The translations under genes were made by a program, and so were the position numbers. Source: Clostridia bacterium (GTDB lineage: Bacteria > Bacillota_A > Clostridia > Christensenellales > Aristaeellaceae). From it: a DNA stretch of 64,000 nt. The notes below the pieces were generated by a model. The model was not told where the DNA came from, ran no database searches, and saw only the letters and a list, made by a program, of their open reading frames with translations. Below are positions 51,427-60,757 of the stretch, in pieces (positions within the stretch are counted from its first letter, which is position 1; each line of letters opens with the position of its first letter). Location of the stretch: the NCBI GenBank assembly GCA_017464225.1, contig JAFUDW010000093.1:1-64000 (forward strand), in the 5' to 3' direction.

Positions 51427-53943
51427 TTACTTGACCACGATATTCAGCAGCCTGCCGGGAACGAAAATGAATTTGACGATCTGCTTATCGCCCACGGCCT
51501 TGACCACGTCGGGATGATCGCGCAGGGTATCGGCCTGCTCGCGGGTCAGTCCGGCGGGCACCATGATGCGGCCGCGGATCTTGCCGTTGATCTGAATGGC
51601 GATCTCCACCTCATCCTTGACCATGGCGGCCTCGTCGTACTGAGGCCAGGGCTGGGTATAGATGGGCGTGCCAAAGCCGTTCAGCTCCCACAGCTCCTCG
51701 GTAACATGAGGCGCCACGGGGTTCAGCAGCAGCAGCAGGGTCTTGTATTCGCCCCGGGTAACGCTTCCCTTTTTGACCAGTTCGTTGACCAGCGTCATCA
51801 TCTGGGCAATGGCAGTATTGAATTTCAGCGTATCGTAATCCTCGCTGACCTTCTTGATGGTGGCATGCACGCTGGCCTTCATATCCTGGCTCATACCCTC
51901 CTCATCGGTGAGCGAAGCCTGGAGACGCCATACGCGCTCGATGAATTTGCGGCAGCCCGCCGCGCCGGTGGTGCTCCAGGGAATGGCCTGATCAAAGGCG
52001 CCCATGAACATCTCGTACATGCGGAAAGCGTCGGCGCCGATCTCGGCCACCACTTCATCAGGATTCACCACATTGCCGCGGGATTTGGACATTTTTTCAA
52101 TGATGGGTTTGCCGTTTTCATCCAGCTTCAGGATGGGATTTCCATTTTCATCCAGCTTGGGATGCACGTTTCCGTTTTCATCGGTCTCGGTCTCATACCC
52201 GTAAGCCAATACCATGCCGTGGCTGGTGCGCTTCTTGTAGGGCTCGCTGACCGGGCTGACGCCGATATCGTTCAGGAACTGGTTCCAGAAACGACTGTAA
52301 AGCAAATGCAGGGTGGTATGCTCCATGCCGCCGTTGTACCAATCCACGGGCATCCAGTATTCCAGCGCTTCCTTGGCAGCCAGGGCCATATCGTTCTTCG
52401 GATCGCAGTAGCGCAGGAAGTACCAGCTGCTGCCGGCCCACTGGGGCATGGTATCGGTTTCGCGCTTGGCGTCGCCGCCGCACTTGGGGCACATGCAGTT
52501 CACCCGGTCGGTGATCTTGGAAAGCGGGGACTCTCCGGTCTCGGTGGGCTCGTAGTTCTTCACATCGGGCAGCAGCAGGGGCAGATCCTTTTCATCCAGG
52601 GGCACCATGCCGCACTGGGGGCAATGCACGATGGGGATGGGCTCGCCCCAATAACGCTGGCGGGCGAACACCCAATCGCGCAGCTTATAATTGATCTTGC
52701 GCTCGCCAAAGCCATGCTCGATGGCGTATTCGATGGCGGCCTTTTTCGCCTCGGCCACCGTCATGCCGTTCATAAAGCCGGAATTGACCATGGTGCCGGC
52801 GGAAACATCGGGATAGCATTCCTCCTGCACGTCCCTGCCGCCCGCAACGACTTCCACGATGGGCAGATTGAACTTCTTGGCAAAATCCCAGTCGCGTTCG
52901 TCATGGGCGGGCACGGCCATGATGGCGCCTGTGCCATAGGTCATCAGCACATAATCGCTGATCCAGATGGGGATGGATTTGCCCGTCATGGGGTTGATGG
53001 CGCGCAGGCCGTCGATCTCCACGCCGGTTTTATCCTTATTGATCTCGGTGCGCTCAAAATCGCTCTTGCGCGCGGCAGCGGCGCGGTATTCCATCAGCGC
53101 GTCATAATTTTTGATCTGATCCTTGTATTTTTCAATATAGGGATGCTCGGGCGAAAGCACCATATAGGTAGCGCCAAACAGCGTATCCACGCGGGTGGTG
53201 AACACGCGCAGCTTGTCCTGGGTACCCTCCAGCTGGAAGTCCACTTCGCTGCCCTCGCTGCGGCCGATCCAGTTGCGCTGGCTGGTTTTGACCCGCTCAA
53301 TGAAGTCCACCTCGTCCAGGCCATCCAGCAGTTTCTGGGCGTACGCGGTGATCTTCAGCATCCACTGGCTCTGCTGCTTGTGCACCACCGGGCTGCCGCA
53401 GCGCTCGCAGACGCCCTCCACCACTTCCTCGTTGGCCAGCACGCATTTGCAGCCCGTGCACCAGTTGACGGGCATCTCCCGCTTATAGGCCAGGCCGCGC
53501 TTGAACATCTGCAGGAAGATCCACTGCGTCCACTTATAGTAATTGGGATCGGTGGTATCCACCTCGCGGTCGTAATCGAAGGAGAAGCCCAGCATTTGCA
53601 GCTGATCGCGGAAGTGATTGATATTCTTCTTGGTCACTTCGGCGGGATGCACATGATTTTTGATGGCATAGTTTTCGGTGGGCAGACCGAAAGCGTCCCA
53701 GCCGATGGGATGCAATACGTTATAGCCCTGCATGCGGCGCTTGCGGGCCACGATATCCAGCGCGGTATAGGGACGGGGATGGCCCACGTGCAGGCCCTGG
53801 CCCGAAGGATACGGGAACTCGATCAGGGTATAATACTTGGGCTTGGTGTAATCGTTGCTGGCGGCAAAGGCCTTGTTATCCGCCCATACCTTCTGCCACT
53901 TCTTTTCGATCTTCGCCGGTTCGTAGATAGGGATCTCGCGCAT
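51427..53943 (-). CDS. leuS: Leucyl-tRNA synthetase
   Basis: An 838-residue class I synthetase. The HIGH motif is HVGH (52-55), and KMSKS is at about 617-621. The editing domain includes the [20 protein letters not shown] pattern. Just before KMSKS there is a short tandem repeat (LDENGNP/LDENGKP, ~600-615). Start at 53943, behind AAGGAGG. Expression is set by the T-box upstream. It is an essential housekeeping gene and supplies Leu-tRNA. Confidence 0.97.
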   Translation of the reverse strand: MREIPIYEPAKIEKKWQKVWADNKAFAASNDYTKPKYYTLIEFPYPSGQGLHVGHPRPYTALDIVARKRRMQGYNVLHPIGWDAFGLPTENYAIKNHVHPAEVTKKNINHFRDQLQMLGFSFDYDREVDTTDPNYYKWTQWIFLQMFKRGLAYKREMPVNWCTGCKCVLANEEVVEGVCERCGSPVVHKQQSQWMLKITAYAQKLLDGLDEVDFIERVKTSQRNWIGRSEGSEVDFQLEGTQDKLRVFTTRVDTLFGATYMVLSPEHPYIEKYKDQIKNYDALMEYRAAAARKSDFERTEINKDKTGVEIDGLRAINPMTGKSIPIWISDYVLMTYGTGAIMAVPAHDERDWDFAKKFNLPIVEVVAGGRDVQEECYPDVSAGTMVNSGFMNGMTVAEAKKAAIEYAIEHGFGERKINYKLRDWVFARQRYWGEPIPIVHCPQCGMVPLDEKDLPLLLPDVKNYEPTETGESPLSKITDRVNCMCPKCGGDAKRETDTMPQWAGSSWYFLRYCDPKNDMALAAKEALEYWMPVDWYNGGMEHTTLHLLYSRFWNQFLNDIGVSPVSEPYKKRTSHGMVLAYGYETETDENGNVHPKLDENGNPILKLDENGKPIIEKMSKSRGNVVNPDEVVAEIGADAFRMYEMFMGAFDQAIPWSTTGAAGCRKFIERVWRLQASLTDEEGMSQDMKASVHATIKKVSEDYDTLKFNTAIAQMMTLVNELVKKGSVTRGEYKTLLLLLNPVAPHVTEELWELNGFGTPIYTQPWPQYDEAAMVKDEVEIAIQINGKIRGRIMVPAGLTREQADTLRDHPDVVKAVGDKQIVKFIFVPGRLLNIVVK

Positions 53944-53965
53944 TTTGTCCTCCTTCAAAATCAAT

Positions 53966-54204
53966 ACAGCCGTCCCGTCCTACAAAGACGAAACGGCTGT
54001 TTCGCGGTACCACTTTGCTTGCGGCTTTCGCCGCCCCTCAAACGCGCTGTAACGGGCGCGCCCGCGGCGCTTACCCGGGGCGAAAACCCTTTCAGCGCCA
54101 AAGCTCCGGAGCGAGCGGCCCGCCTCTCCCCCTCCGCGCTTTCACCCTCCGCGCGGCTCTCTGAACGGGTAGAAACTGGCGTTCTCCTTCTTGGCTGTAT
54201 AACA
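53966..54204 (-). promoter_or_regulatory. Leucine T-box leader of leuS
   Basis: Read on the minus strand, the leader has AGAGAG at the base of stem I (about 54172-54167), a probable CUC specifier (54125-54123) before CTCCGGAGC, and the T-box sequence AAGTGGTACCGCG (around 54015-54003). A terminator pairs ACAGCCGT with ACGGCTGT (54000-53966). Uncharged tRNA-Leu should stabilise the antiterminator and allow leuS transcription. The T-run after the terminator is weak (ATTGATTTTG). Confidence 0.88.
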
Positions 54205-54210
54205 GGAAAT

Positions 54211-54239
54211 ATTATAGTTGAAAGGGGAGGATTTGTAAA
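54211..54239 (-). promoter_or_regulatory. Promoter of leuS
   Basis: On the minus strand TTTACA (54239-54234), 17-base spacer, TATAAT (54216-54211). Confidence 0.8.
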
Positions 54240-54260
54240 GGATTTTTTATCGATTTACTC

Positions 54261-54905
54261 TTATTTCCCCGTCAGGATCCACATGGCCGGGCGGACGCCG
54301 TTGATGTTTTTATAGCCCTTGTCCGGATGGGTGCTCACGTCGCGGCCCGAGGCGAACACCCAGGAAATATTGTTGGTCTTGCCGCGGGTGCGCAGCCACC
54401 AGCTGCAGCGGCCGTTTTCGTTATACAGTCCGGTATCCAGGGCGTGCTGGGTGGGGATGCCCTTTCTCCAGGCAAAGCCGTCGTGCAGGTAGTTTTCTAT
54501 GGCCTGGCTGCGGTTCATGAGGAAAATATAATCATATTCCTCGTTGGTCTTAGTGCTCATGATCAGCGCGCGCTCCTCATCGGAAAAAGCGCCGTAATAA
54601 AAATCGCCGTTCAGCCAGGCGCGCAGCGAGCACTCCTCCCAGGTCACCTTATCCTTGTTTTCATGATAGGGAATGCCCTCCAGGATATACCGGCTGATGA
54701 CGAAGGCGGCGCCGTTCGCCTTTTGCAGCACGATCCACTCAATGGGCTGATCCTCCGCCCCCTCCTGGGGATACTCGCCCAGGGTGATCACGTTGCCCAC
54801 CCGGGCGTCCGCGATATCCGCGATCTGGTATTCCTCGGCAAGTCCGGCAGCGCAGGCCAGGCACAAAAGCATGACGACAAGGCAGAAAGCAGCGATCCGC
54901 TTCAT
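54261..54905 (-). CDS. Secreted DUF6273-type protein
   Basis: A 214-residue exported protein. The signal peptide covers about 1-22, likely cut at GLA-EE. The mature part has the DUF6273 pattern: an N-terminal GEYPQ strand, IEWIVLQ, ISRYILEGIPYH, TWEECSLRAWLNGDFYYGAFSDEE and a C-terminal WWLRTRG/GVRPAMWIL pair. The family is common on the surface of gut Firmicutes; its role is unknown. The start at 54905 follows GAAAGGAAA; ATGs at 54914 and 54947 are alternatives. A single gene with its own promoter. Confidence 0.75.
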   Translation of the reverse strand: MKRIAAFCLVVMLLCLACAAGLAEEYQIADIADARVGNVITLGEYPQEGAEDQPIEWIVLQKANGAAFVISRYILEGIPYHENKDKVTWEECSLRAWLNGDFYYGAFSDEERALIMSTKTNEEYDYIFLMNRSQAIENYLHDGFAWRKGIPTQHALDTGLYNENGRCSWWLRTRGKTNNISWVFASGRDVSTHPDKGYKNINGVRPAMWILTGK

Positions 54906-54957
54906 TTTTTTCATTTCCTTTCCCGGTTTCTCTCGCGTGATAATCAATTCTTATTAA

Positions 54958-54986
54958 AATATAGCAAAGATCGACGCCGCTGTCAA
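54958..54986 (-). promoter_or_regulatory. Promoter of the DUF6273 gene
   Basis: On the minus strand TTGACA (54986-54981), 17-base spacer, TATATT (54963-54958), with TGC before it. Confidence 0.8.
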
Positions 54987-55101
54987 ATCATTTTCACCCG
55001 GAACGGCGTTTTTTTACTATACTTTTCCGGTTTTTTCATATATAATGTAAAATAGGTGTTTATGGGCACCGAAAACATGCAAGGAGAGTAAGCGAACGCA
55101 C

Positions 55102-55980
55102 ATGACGCAGCATCTGTTTTTTGTTCTGGCCGGCGTGCTGTTTGGCCTGGCCAACGTGATCCCAGGCGTTTCCGGCGGCACCATGGCCGTGGTATTCGGC
55201 GTATACGAGCGGCTGATCGGCATCCTGAGCGATCCGATCAAAGGCGTTAAAAAAGAATGGAGATTCCTGACAGCCTTCGTGCTGGGCGCGGGCATCGGCA
55301 TCCTGGCCTTTGGCAAAATCATGAATTGGGTGCTGGAGCACTATCCCGCCCAGGCGGCCATGTTCTTCATCGGCGTTATCCTGGGCAGCCTGCCCATGCT
55401 TTTCCGCAGCGCCTTCATGCCGGGCAGAAAGGGGAGCAAAATACAGATCAGCGCTCCCACGCTCATCGCCTTTCTGGCGGGCTTCGCCATCATGATCCCC
55501 ATGATCCTGGCGGGCAACACAGACGAGGCCAAGGAAGCCGCCAAGGCCGGCGCCGCCCTGGGCGGCGTGAACGCCGGTCAGGCCTTGCTGATGCTGGTAT
55601 ACGGCGTCATCGCCAGCGCCACCATGATCATTCCGGGCATCAGCGGCTCCTTTGTCATGCTGCTGCTGGGCGTATACGGCAGGATCATCGCCGCCGTGGC
55701 CGCCTTGACCAGCAGCCAGATCGGCAGCGCCATCGCGCTGCTGCTGCCCTTTGGCATCGGCGTGGTGCTGGGGCTGGTGTTCTGCTCTAAGCTGATCAAA
55801 TATCTGCTCAAAAAGTATCCCGCCGTCACCTACGCCGCCATCCTGGGCTTTGTGATCGGCAGCATCGGCTGCGTATTCCCGGGCTTTGGCAGCCTGGACG
55901 TGATCGGCATCGTCGCCATGATCGCCGGCATCGTGGTGCTCTGGGCCTGTGATCGGCTGACCCCCGCCGAGAAGGAGTAA
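55102..55980 (+). CDS. DUF368 membrane protein, probable undecaprenyl-phosphate translocase
   Basis: A 292-residue membrane protein with about eight helices. Family signatures are GLANVIPGVSGGTMAVVFGVYERLI near the N terminus and the repeated-like IIPGISGSFVMLLLGVYGRII in the second half. DUF368 proteins (PopT) have been shown to return undecaprenyl phosphate across the membrane for reuse in wall synthesis. SD AAGGAG is 15 bases before the ATG, a long spacing. Six bp upstream of obgE, likely one operon. Confidence 0.85.
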   Translation: MTQHLFFVLAGVLFGLANVIPGVSGGTMAVVFGVYERLIGILSDPIKGVKKEWRFLTAFVLGAGIGILAFGKIMNWVLEHYPAQAAMFFIGVILGSLPMLFRSAFMPGRKGSKIQISAPTLIAFLAGFAIMIPMILAGNTDEAKEAAKAGAALGGVNAGQALLMLVYGVIASATMIIPGISGSFVMLLLGVYGRIIAAVAALTSSQIGSAIALLLPFGIGVVLGLVFCSKLIKYLLKKYPAVTYAAILGFVIGSIGCVFPGFGSLDVIGIVAMIAGIVVLWACDRLTPAEKE

Positions 55981-55986
55981 AGCGCC

Positions 55987-57246
55987 ATGGCATTGTTTGT
56001 GGATAAAGCGCCCTTTGTGGCCAAGGCGGGCAACGGCGGAAACGGCTGTGTGGCCTTCCACCGGGAAAAGTTTGTGCTCAACGGCGGTCCCGACGGCGGC
56101 GACGGCGGCCACGGCGGCAGCATCGTGCTGCTGGCCGACGGCAATATGCATACGCTGCTGGACTTCCGCATGAAGGCCAAATACCATGCCCAGAACGGCG
56201 AGGATGGCCGCGGCGGCCGCTGCACCGGCAAAAACGGCGAGGATCTGGTAGTGAAGGTGCCCGTTGGCACGGTAGTGCGCGGCGAAAACGGCCAGATCGT
56301 GGCCGATATGTTTGAAGCGGGCCAGCGGCGCGTGCTGCTGCACGGTGGCCGGGGCGGCTGGGGCAACGCCCATTTCGCCACCCCCACCCGGCAGGCTCCC
56401 AACTTTGCCAAGCCCGGCGTGACCACCCAGCAGTTCAAATTCACGCTGGAGCTTAAAACCATTGCCGACGTGGGCCTGGTGGGCTTCCCCAACGTGGGTA
56501 AAAGCACCATCCTGAGCGTGGTCACGAAGGCCCAGCCCAAGATTGCCAACTATCATTTTACTACCCTGACGCCCAACCTGGGCATCGTGCGCCGCCACGG
56601 AATGGATTACGTGATGGCCGATATCCCCGGGCTGGTGGAAGGCGCCGCCGATGGCGCCGGGCTCGGCCACGATTTTCTGCGCCATGTGGAGCGCACAAGG
56701 CTGCTGGTGCACGTGATCGACATGGCGGGCAGCGAGGGCCGCGATCCCCTGGCGGATTTTGAGGCCATCAATCTGGAGCTCACGCGCTACGGCGATCTGA
56801 AAAACAGGCCGCAAATCGTGGCGGCCAACAAGATGGATTTGCCCGACGGCGAGGAATACCTGAACATGTTCCGGGAAAAATATCCCGATATTCCGGTATT
56901 CGCCGTGTCCGCCGCCGCCCACAGAGGATTTGACGAACTGCTGGACGCCATTGAAGCCAGGCTCCGGGAGCTGCCGCCCGTTACGCCCTACGAGCAGGAA
57001 GAATTCCTGGACGACCTGCCCGATCTGAGCGGCTACGCGGTCAAAAAGTCCGGCGGCGTGTACATTGTGGAAGGCGCGGCCATGGAGCGGCTTATCAACA
57101 GCGTGAACTTTGAGGATACCGACAGCATGAAATGGTTCCACCTGACGCTGCGCCGCATGGGCGTCATCGACGCGCTGCGCCGCGCGGGCGCGGGCGAGGG
57201 CGATACCGTGCAGATCGAGGATATGCAGTTTGACTTTATCGACTGA
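55987..57246 (+). CDS. obgE: GTPase Obg/CgtA
   Basis: A 419-residue GTPase. The N-terminal glycine-rich Obg fold (1-155) reads VAKAGNGGNGCVAFHREK and GGDGGHGGSIVLLAD. The GTPase domain has GFPNVGKST (G1), DIPGLVEGA (G3) and NKMD (G4). A C-terminal OCT domain (about 335-419) is included, which not all Obg proteins have. It binds the large ribosomal subunit and links growth to the stringent response. SD AAGGAG before ATG. Confidence 0.97.
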   Translation: MALFVDKAPFVAKAGNGGNGCVAFHREKFVLNGGPDGGDGGHGGSIVLLADGNMHTLLDFRMKAKYHAQNGEDGRGGRCTGKNGEDLVVKVPVGTVVRGENGQIVADMFEAGQRRVLLHGGRGGWGNAHFATPTRQAPNFAKPGVTTQQFKFTLELKTIADVGLVGFPNVGKSTILSVVTKAQPKIANYHFTTLTPNLGIVRRHGMDYVMADIPGLVEGAADGAGLGHDFLRHVERTRLLVHVIDMAGSEGRDPLADFEAINLELTRYGDLKNRPQIVAANKMDLPDGEEYLNMFREKYPDIPVFAVSAAAHRGFDELLDAIEARLRELPPVTPYEQEEFLDDLPDLSGYAVKKSGGVYIVEGAAMERLINSVNFEDTDSMKWFHLTLRRMGVIDALRRAGAGEGDTVQIEDMQFDFID

Positions 57247-57263
57247 TCGTGGGAGGGCTGCCG

Positions 57264-57827
57264 ATGGACCCGAGGGAATACCTGCAAATGCTGCATATGG
57301 CGGAGCGGCTGAAGGATACGCCGCGCCACTGCACCACCAGCCGCGGCCGCATCGAGAGCGTGGCTGAACACAGCTGGCGCATCGCCCTGATGGCTTATTG
57401 GGCAAGGCACGAGTTTCCCGATCTGGATATGGATAAGGTGATCTGCATGTGCCTGATCCACGATCTGGGTGAATGCTTCACCGGGGATATCCCCACCTTC
57501 ATCAAGACAGACAGCGACCGGAAAACAGAGGACAGCATGCTGCTGCAATGGGTGGATACCCTGCCGCCGGAGGTGTGCCGGGATATGCGCGCCCTGTACG
57601 CCGAGATGGACGCCCAGCGGACTCCGGAATCCCGGCTGTACAAGGCGCTGGACAAGCTGGAGGCCGTGATCCAGCATAACGAATCCCCCCTCCGCACCTG
57701 GGAACCCCACGAATATGAACTAAATAAAACCTACGCCTTCGACGCCATAGCCTTTTCCGACTGGCTGACCGAGCTGCGGCGGGAGATCCTGGCGGATACT
57801 ATGAACAAGATCGAAACCGAAGAATGA
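57264..57827 (+). CDS. HD-domain hydrolase, YfbR/HDDC2-like
   Basis: A 187-residue HD phosphohydrolase. Metal ligands are visible in VAEHSWRIALMAY (His), CLIHDLGECFTGDIP (the HD pair) and later ALDKLEAVIQH. Such proteins often have 5'-deoxynucleotidase activity. The ATG at 57264 is used, behind GGGAGGG. It lies 17 bp after obgE in the same operon. Confidence 0.8.
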   Translation: MDPREYLQMLHMAERLKDTPRHCTTSRGRIESVAEHSWRIALMAYWARHEFPDLDMDKVICMCLIHDLGECFTGDIPTFIKTDSDRKTEDSMLLQWVDTLPPEVCRDMRALYAEMDAQRTPESRLYKALDKLEAVIQHNESPLRTWEPHEYELNKTYAFDAIAFSDWLTELRREILADTMNKIETEE

Positions 57828-57842
57828 CAGGAGATGATCCCC

Positions 57843-58619
57843 ATGCGTCACGAATGCATCGTTTTGCCCGAAACCGGCGTGGAGCTTGAAACTTACCTGA
57901 CCGATAACCGGGCGGTGGAGCCCGAGCGCCGCCGCCCGCTGGCGCTGATCTTTCCCGGCGGGGGCTACCATTTCCGTTCCGACCGGGAGGCCGAGCCCGT
58001 TGCCCTGCGGCTGCTGGGCCTGGGCATCCAGGCGGTGATCGTCCGTTATTCCGTGGCTCCCGCCCGCTATCCCCAAGCCCTGCGGGAGGCTGCCGAGGCC
58101 GTGGCTTACGCCCACGCCCATGCCGAGGAATGGCTGTGCGACGCGCGCAAGGTGGCCGTGCTGGGCTTTTCGGCGGGCGGCCACGCGGCGGCGCACATCG
58201 GCGTCCGCTGGCAGGAGCAGAAGCAGGGCGCGGCCTGCCGCCCCGACGCCATGATCCTGTGCTACCCCGTGATCACCTCCGGCCCCCACGCCCACCGAGG
58301 CTCCATCGATAACCTGCTGGGCGAAGAGCAAAAAGCGCTGATCGACGCAGTGTCGCTGGAAAAGCACGTGAGCGACCAAACGCCGCCCACCTTCCTATGG
58401 CATACCTGGGAGGACGAGGGAGTGCCCGTGGAAAACAGCCTGCTGCTTGCCTGCGCCCTGCGGGAGCACGGCGTTCCCTGCGAAATGCATATTTACCAGC
58501 GCGGCGGCCACGGCATGTCGCTGAGCAATGACGAAGTATATCCGCCCTGGCACGACAACATCCATCCCGAATGCCAGGGCTGGATCGATATGGCGGCCCG
58601 GTGGCTGAAACAACTGTAA
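57843..58619 (+). CDS. Alpha/beta hydrolase, BD-FAE-like esterase
   Basis: A 258-residue esterase/lipase-type hydrolase. The oxyanion segment is PGGGYHF and the nucleophile sits in GFSAGGH (serine); an acidic residue in HTWEDEGVP and a histidine in QRGGHGM complete the triad. No signal peptide. AGGAG nine bases before the ATG at 57843. The substrate is unknown; xylan acetyl-esterase-type relatives exist. Confidence 0.8.
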   Translation: MRHECIVLPETGVELETYLTDNRAVEPERRRPLALIFPGGGYHFRSDREAEPVALRLLGLGIQAVIVRYSVAPARYPQALREAAEAVAYAHAHAEEWLCDARKVAVLGFSAGGHAAAHIGVRWQEQKQGAACRPDAMILCYPVITSGPHAHRGSIDNLLGEEQKALIDAVSLEKHVSDQTPPTFLWHTWEDEGVPVENSLLLACALREHGVPCEMHIYQRGGHGMSLSNDEVYPPWHDNIHPECQGWIDMAARWLKQL

Positions 58620-58634
58620 AGGAGAAAAAGAATC

Positions 58635-59780
58635 ATGAAGCTGCTCATCAAAAACGCACTGATCCACGACAGCGTCAACCGCGAACCCTACGCGGGCGAT
58701 ATCCTGGTGGAGGACGGCAAAATCAGCCGCATCGCGCCCGTCATCGATTACCCCGGCGCCGATATCTTTAACGCCCAGGGCATGAACGCCTACGCCGGTT
58801 TTGTGGACGCCCACTCCCATCTGGGCCTGGCGGGCTACGGCATCGGCTACGAGGGCATGGACTACAACGAAATGAACGACATCGTTACCCCCCACCTGCG
58901 GGGCATCGACGGCTTCAAGCCCATGCAGCCCTCGCTGGAGCACGCCTCCCGCGCCGGCGTCACCACCGTTTGCGTGGGCCCCGGCAGCGCAAACGTGCTG
59001 GGCGGCACCTTCTTTGCCGTAAAAACGGTGGGCCGCCGGGTGGACGATATGATCGTAAAGGATCCCATCGCCATGAAGTGCGCCTTTGGCGAAAACCCCA
59101 AGCGCTGCTACCGAGACAAGTGCGACACCAGCCGCATGACCACCGCCGCCAAGCTGCGCGAAATGCTGTTCAAGGCCCGGGAATATGAGCGCAAGATCGC
59201 CGCCGCGGGCGACGACGAAAGCAAGCTTCCCCCCTTTGATATGAAGCTGGAGGCCCTGTGCCCGGTGATCCGCGGCGAACTTCCCCTCAAGGCCCACGCC
59301 CACGCCGCCGAGGATATCTTTACCGCCATCCGCATCGCCAAGGAATTTGGCTGCAAGCTGACGCTGGAGCACGTGACCGAGGGCCATCTGATCGTGGAGG
59401 AGCTGGTGGAAGCCGGTTATCCCTGCGCCGTGGGTCCCAGCCTGGGCGACGCCAGCAAATGGGAGCTGCGCAACATGAGCTTCACCACCCCCGGCATCCT
59501 GGCCCGCGCCGGCGTCAAGGTGAGCATCATCACCGACGCCGACGTGATCCCCCAGGAGTATCTGCCCCTGTGCGCCGGGCTGGCCGTCAAGAGCGGCATG
59601 GATCCCTTCGACGCCCTGCAGGCCATCACCATCAACCCGGCCATGCACGCCGGCATCCAGGATCGCGTGGGCTCTCTGGAGCCCGGCAAGGACGCCGATA
59701 TCGTGATCACCAACGGCGATCCCTTTGAGGTGAATACCCGCGTCTGCGCCGTATTTGTCAACGGCAAAAACATCCTGTAA
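58635..59780 (+). CDS. Amidohydrolase-family protein (imidazolonepropionase-like)
   Basis: A 381-residue TIM-barrel metal hydrolase. The metal motif HxH is DAHSHLG, other ligands lie in KAHAHAAED and LEHVTEG, and the terminal Asp in IITDADV. The C-terminal GSLEPGKDADIVI strand is typical of the superfamily. Substrate unknown: cyclic amide, dipeptide or nucleobase. Strong SD (AAAGGAG). It lies 15 bp after the esterase. Confidence 0.85.
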   Translation: MKLLIKNALIHDSVNREPYAGDILVEDGKISRIAPVIDYPGADIFNAQGMNAYAGFVDAHSHLGLAGYGIGYEGMDYNEMNDIVTPHLRGIDGFKPMQPSLEHASRAGVTTVCVGPGSANVLGGTFFAVKTVGRRVDDMIVKDPIAMKCAFGENPKRCYRDKCDTSRMTTAAKLREMLFKAREYERKIAAAGDDESKLPPFDMKLEALCPVIRGELPLKAHAHAAEDIFTAIRIAKEFGCKLTLEHVTEGHLIVEELVEAGYPCAVGPSLGDASKWELRNMSFTTPGILARAGVKVSIITDADVIPQEYLPLCAGLAVKSGMDPFDALQAITINPAMHAGIQDRVGSLEPGKDADIVITNGDPFEVNTRVCAVFVNGKNIL

Positions 59781-59800
59781 TACGCATTGGGAGGCATAGC

Positions 59801-60439
59801 ATGCAAACCTTTGACCGGGTCGCCATCAAGGAAGAGGCAAAAAACGTATTCAGCCGCAACCGCAGCCTTTGCGTCAGCATGATGCTGATCATCGTTGTGG
59901 CCGAATTGATCCTCTCCACCGTTTCGGCGGGCTTTCTGGGCATTCTGTTCAGCGGCATCATCGCGGTGACCGCCGCCGGATTCTTTACAAAGTGCTGGCA
60001 GGATGCCCCCATCGGCGTATCGGAGGCGCTGTCCGATACCTTTGACGAAGGCTTTCTGCGCAAAATGGGCGGCATGCTGTGGATGCAGCTCAAGGTGTTC
60101 CTCTGGTCGCTGCTCTTCGTCATTCCCGGCATCATCAAAAGCTACAGCTATGCCCTGACGCCCTATATCCTTTCCGATTATCCCAACGTGCTGCCCATGG
60201 AGGCCTGCAGGCTCAGCGAAAAGATGATGCGCGGTCACCGGGTGGATTACTTTGTGACCGAGCTCAGCTTTCTGGGCTGGGGCCTGCTTTCCGCCGTGAC
60301 CATGGGCATCCTGCACGTGCTGTACGTGGGGCCCTACATTGAGCTGACCCAGGCCGGCATATACGAGGAGCTCAAACAGATCGCCCTGGACACCGGCGCG
60401 GTGACCCAGGCCGAGCTGGATGGGGAAGCCATCTACTGA
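59801..60439 (+). CDS. DUF975 membrane protein
   Basis: A 212-residue integral membrane protein with four or five helices. The family segment GIIKSYSYALTPYILSDYPNV and the following HRVDYFV(T)ELSFLGWGLLS pattern identify it. DUF975 proteins are widespread in Firmicutes with no known role. GGGAGG precedes the ATG. Confidence 0.85.
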   Translation: MQTFDRVAIKEEAKNVFSRNRSLCVSMMLIIVVAELILSTVSAGFLGILFSGIIAVTAAGFFTKCWQDAPIGVSEALSDTFDEGFLRKMGGMLWMQLKVFLWSLLFVIPGIIKSYSYALTPYILSDYPNVLPMEACRLSEKMMRGHRVDYFVTELSFLGWGLLSAVTMGILHVLYVGPYIELTQAGIYEELKQIALDTGAVTQAELDGEAIY

Positions 60440-60447
60440 GGCGCGTT

Positions 60448-60732
60448 ATGCAGGCGAAAAAGATCCTTCAATGGGCCATCCTGGCCGCGTTGGCCGCGGC
60501 CTCAACGCTCAACATCCTGTACCTGACCGGCAAGCTCGGCCAGCACGCGGCTACCTACGGCTTTCTGCTGGTGCTGGCCTGCTTTGCCGCCCATCTGCTG
60601 CTCAAACGGCGGTATGCCGACGCCCCCGTAACCGAGAATAACCGCCTGCAAAACCTTCGCGGCGCCGTTACGGCGGCGTTCGCCGTGGTCTGGCTGGTCA
60701 GCACGGGGCTGGCCTTCGTGTGGCTGGGCTGA
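60448..60732 (+). CDS. Small membrane protein, 94 aa
   Basis: A hydrophobic protein with three predicted helices (about 8-25, 36-52, 72-93) and a basic loop LKRRYADA. No family recognised. It begins 8 bp after the DUF975 stop with only a weak SD, so it probably depends on coupling to that gene. Confidence 0.6.
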   Translation: MQAKKILQWAILAALAAASTLNILYLTGKLGQHAATYGFLLVLACFAAHLLLKRRYADAPVTENNRLQNLRGAVTAAFAVVWLVSTGLAFVWLG

Positions 60733-60757
60733 TCGTACGATCAAAAGGCAACAAGCA

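Noticed and set aside
55060..57405. 781-residue minus-strand reading opposite DUF368 and obgE
   Set aside because: Obg and DUF368 motifs are unmistakable on the other strand; the reading has no homologous features.
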